Shown here: positions 12,612-12,614 of the stretch, in pieces
Layout: every line of letters begins with the position of its first letter
Position numbering within the stretch: the stretch's first letter is position 1
Origin: Spirochaetaceae bacterium
Lineage (GTDB): Bacteria > Spirochaetota > Spirochaetia > SZUA-6 > Fen-1364
Length of the DNA: 12,614 bases
NCBI GenBank assembly: GCA_003154555.1
Contig: PMDT01000256.1
Coordinates: 1-12,614, forward strand
Direction of reading: 5' to 3'
Translations under genes and position numbers: made by a program
Notes under the pieces: model-generated
Told to the model about the DNA's origin: nothing
Databases searched by the model: none
What the model saw: the letters and a program-made list of their open reading frames with translations, nothing else

Positions 12612-12614
12612 ACA

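Noticed and set aside
1..12614. CRISPR array, insertion sequence, prophage or integrative element
   Set aside because: No regularly spaced repeats, transposase or integrase motifs, or attachment-site duplications were seen on either strand; gene types and composition are uniform.

Overview
The window is GC-rich bacterial chromosome, densely coded, with seven genes of recognisable family, one of them cut by the left edge. Nothing points to a mobile element, phage or CRISPR array. Lineage cannot be fixed from the sequence. The variant galactokinase signature (GGNHTDHNAG) and the HisK-type PHP phosphatase resemble forms I associate with Spirochaetota and Firmicutes, and the base composition argues against most Firmicutes, so a GC-rich spirochaete is my tentative guess. 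The DUF3857/transglutaminase-like/TPR protein would also fit Acidobacteriota or Myxococcota.

Layout. (1) Positions 1-1799, + strand: the 3' end of lon (proteolytic domain with the Ser/Lys dyad), a small hairpin, then a class I/II PLP aminotransferase of the LysN/2-aminoadipate type. (2) Positions 1860-10636, - strand, read right to left: a very large exported protein (DUF3857 + transglutaminase-like core with an intact Cys-His-Asp triad + TPR-like C-terminal half), a GH31 alpha-glucosidase that starts inside its stop codon (ATGA overlap), galactokinase, and a HisK-type PHP phosphatase. The GH31 enzyme and galactokinase suggest intracellular use of alpha-linked oligosaccharides and galactose; the link of the exported protein to them rests on the translational overlap. 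(3) Positions 10777-12298, + strand: a small secreted protein with two DUF5666-like repeats and a TTG start, then a SIRT4-like (class II) sirtuin.

(4) Positions 12299-12614 are the most interesting stretch. A near-perfect sigma-70 promoter (TTGACA-N17-TATCAT) overlaps the sirtuin stop codon and carries nested palindromes between -35 and -10. It is followed by about 133 bases that fold into a wobble-containing two-part helix and end in a strong intrinsic terminator. This looks like a regulated small RNA or a leader/attenuator. A perfect Shine-Dalgarno sequence with a 15-codon reading frame follows, three bases before the window ends.

A second theme is translation initiation. galK, the DUF5666 gene and the 15-codon frame have strong Shine-Dalgarno sites. 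The sirtuin and the DUF3857 gene, and possibly hisK and the aminotransferase, have none; they carry -10-like hexamers 5-9 bases upstream of ATG, as expected for leaderless mRNAs.
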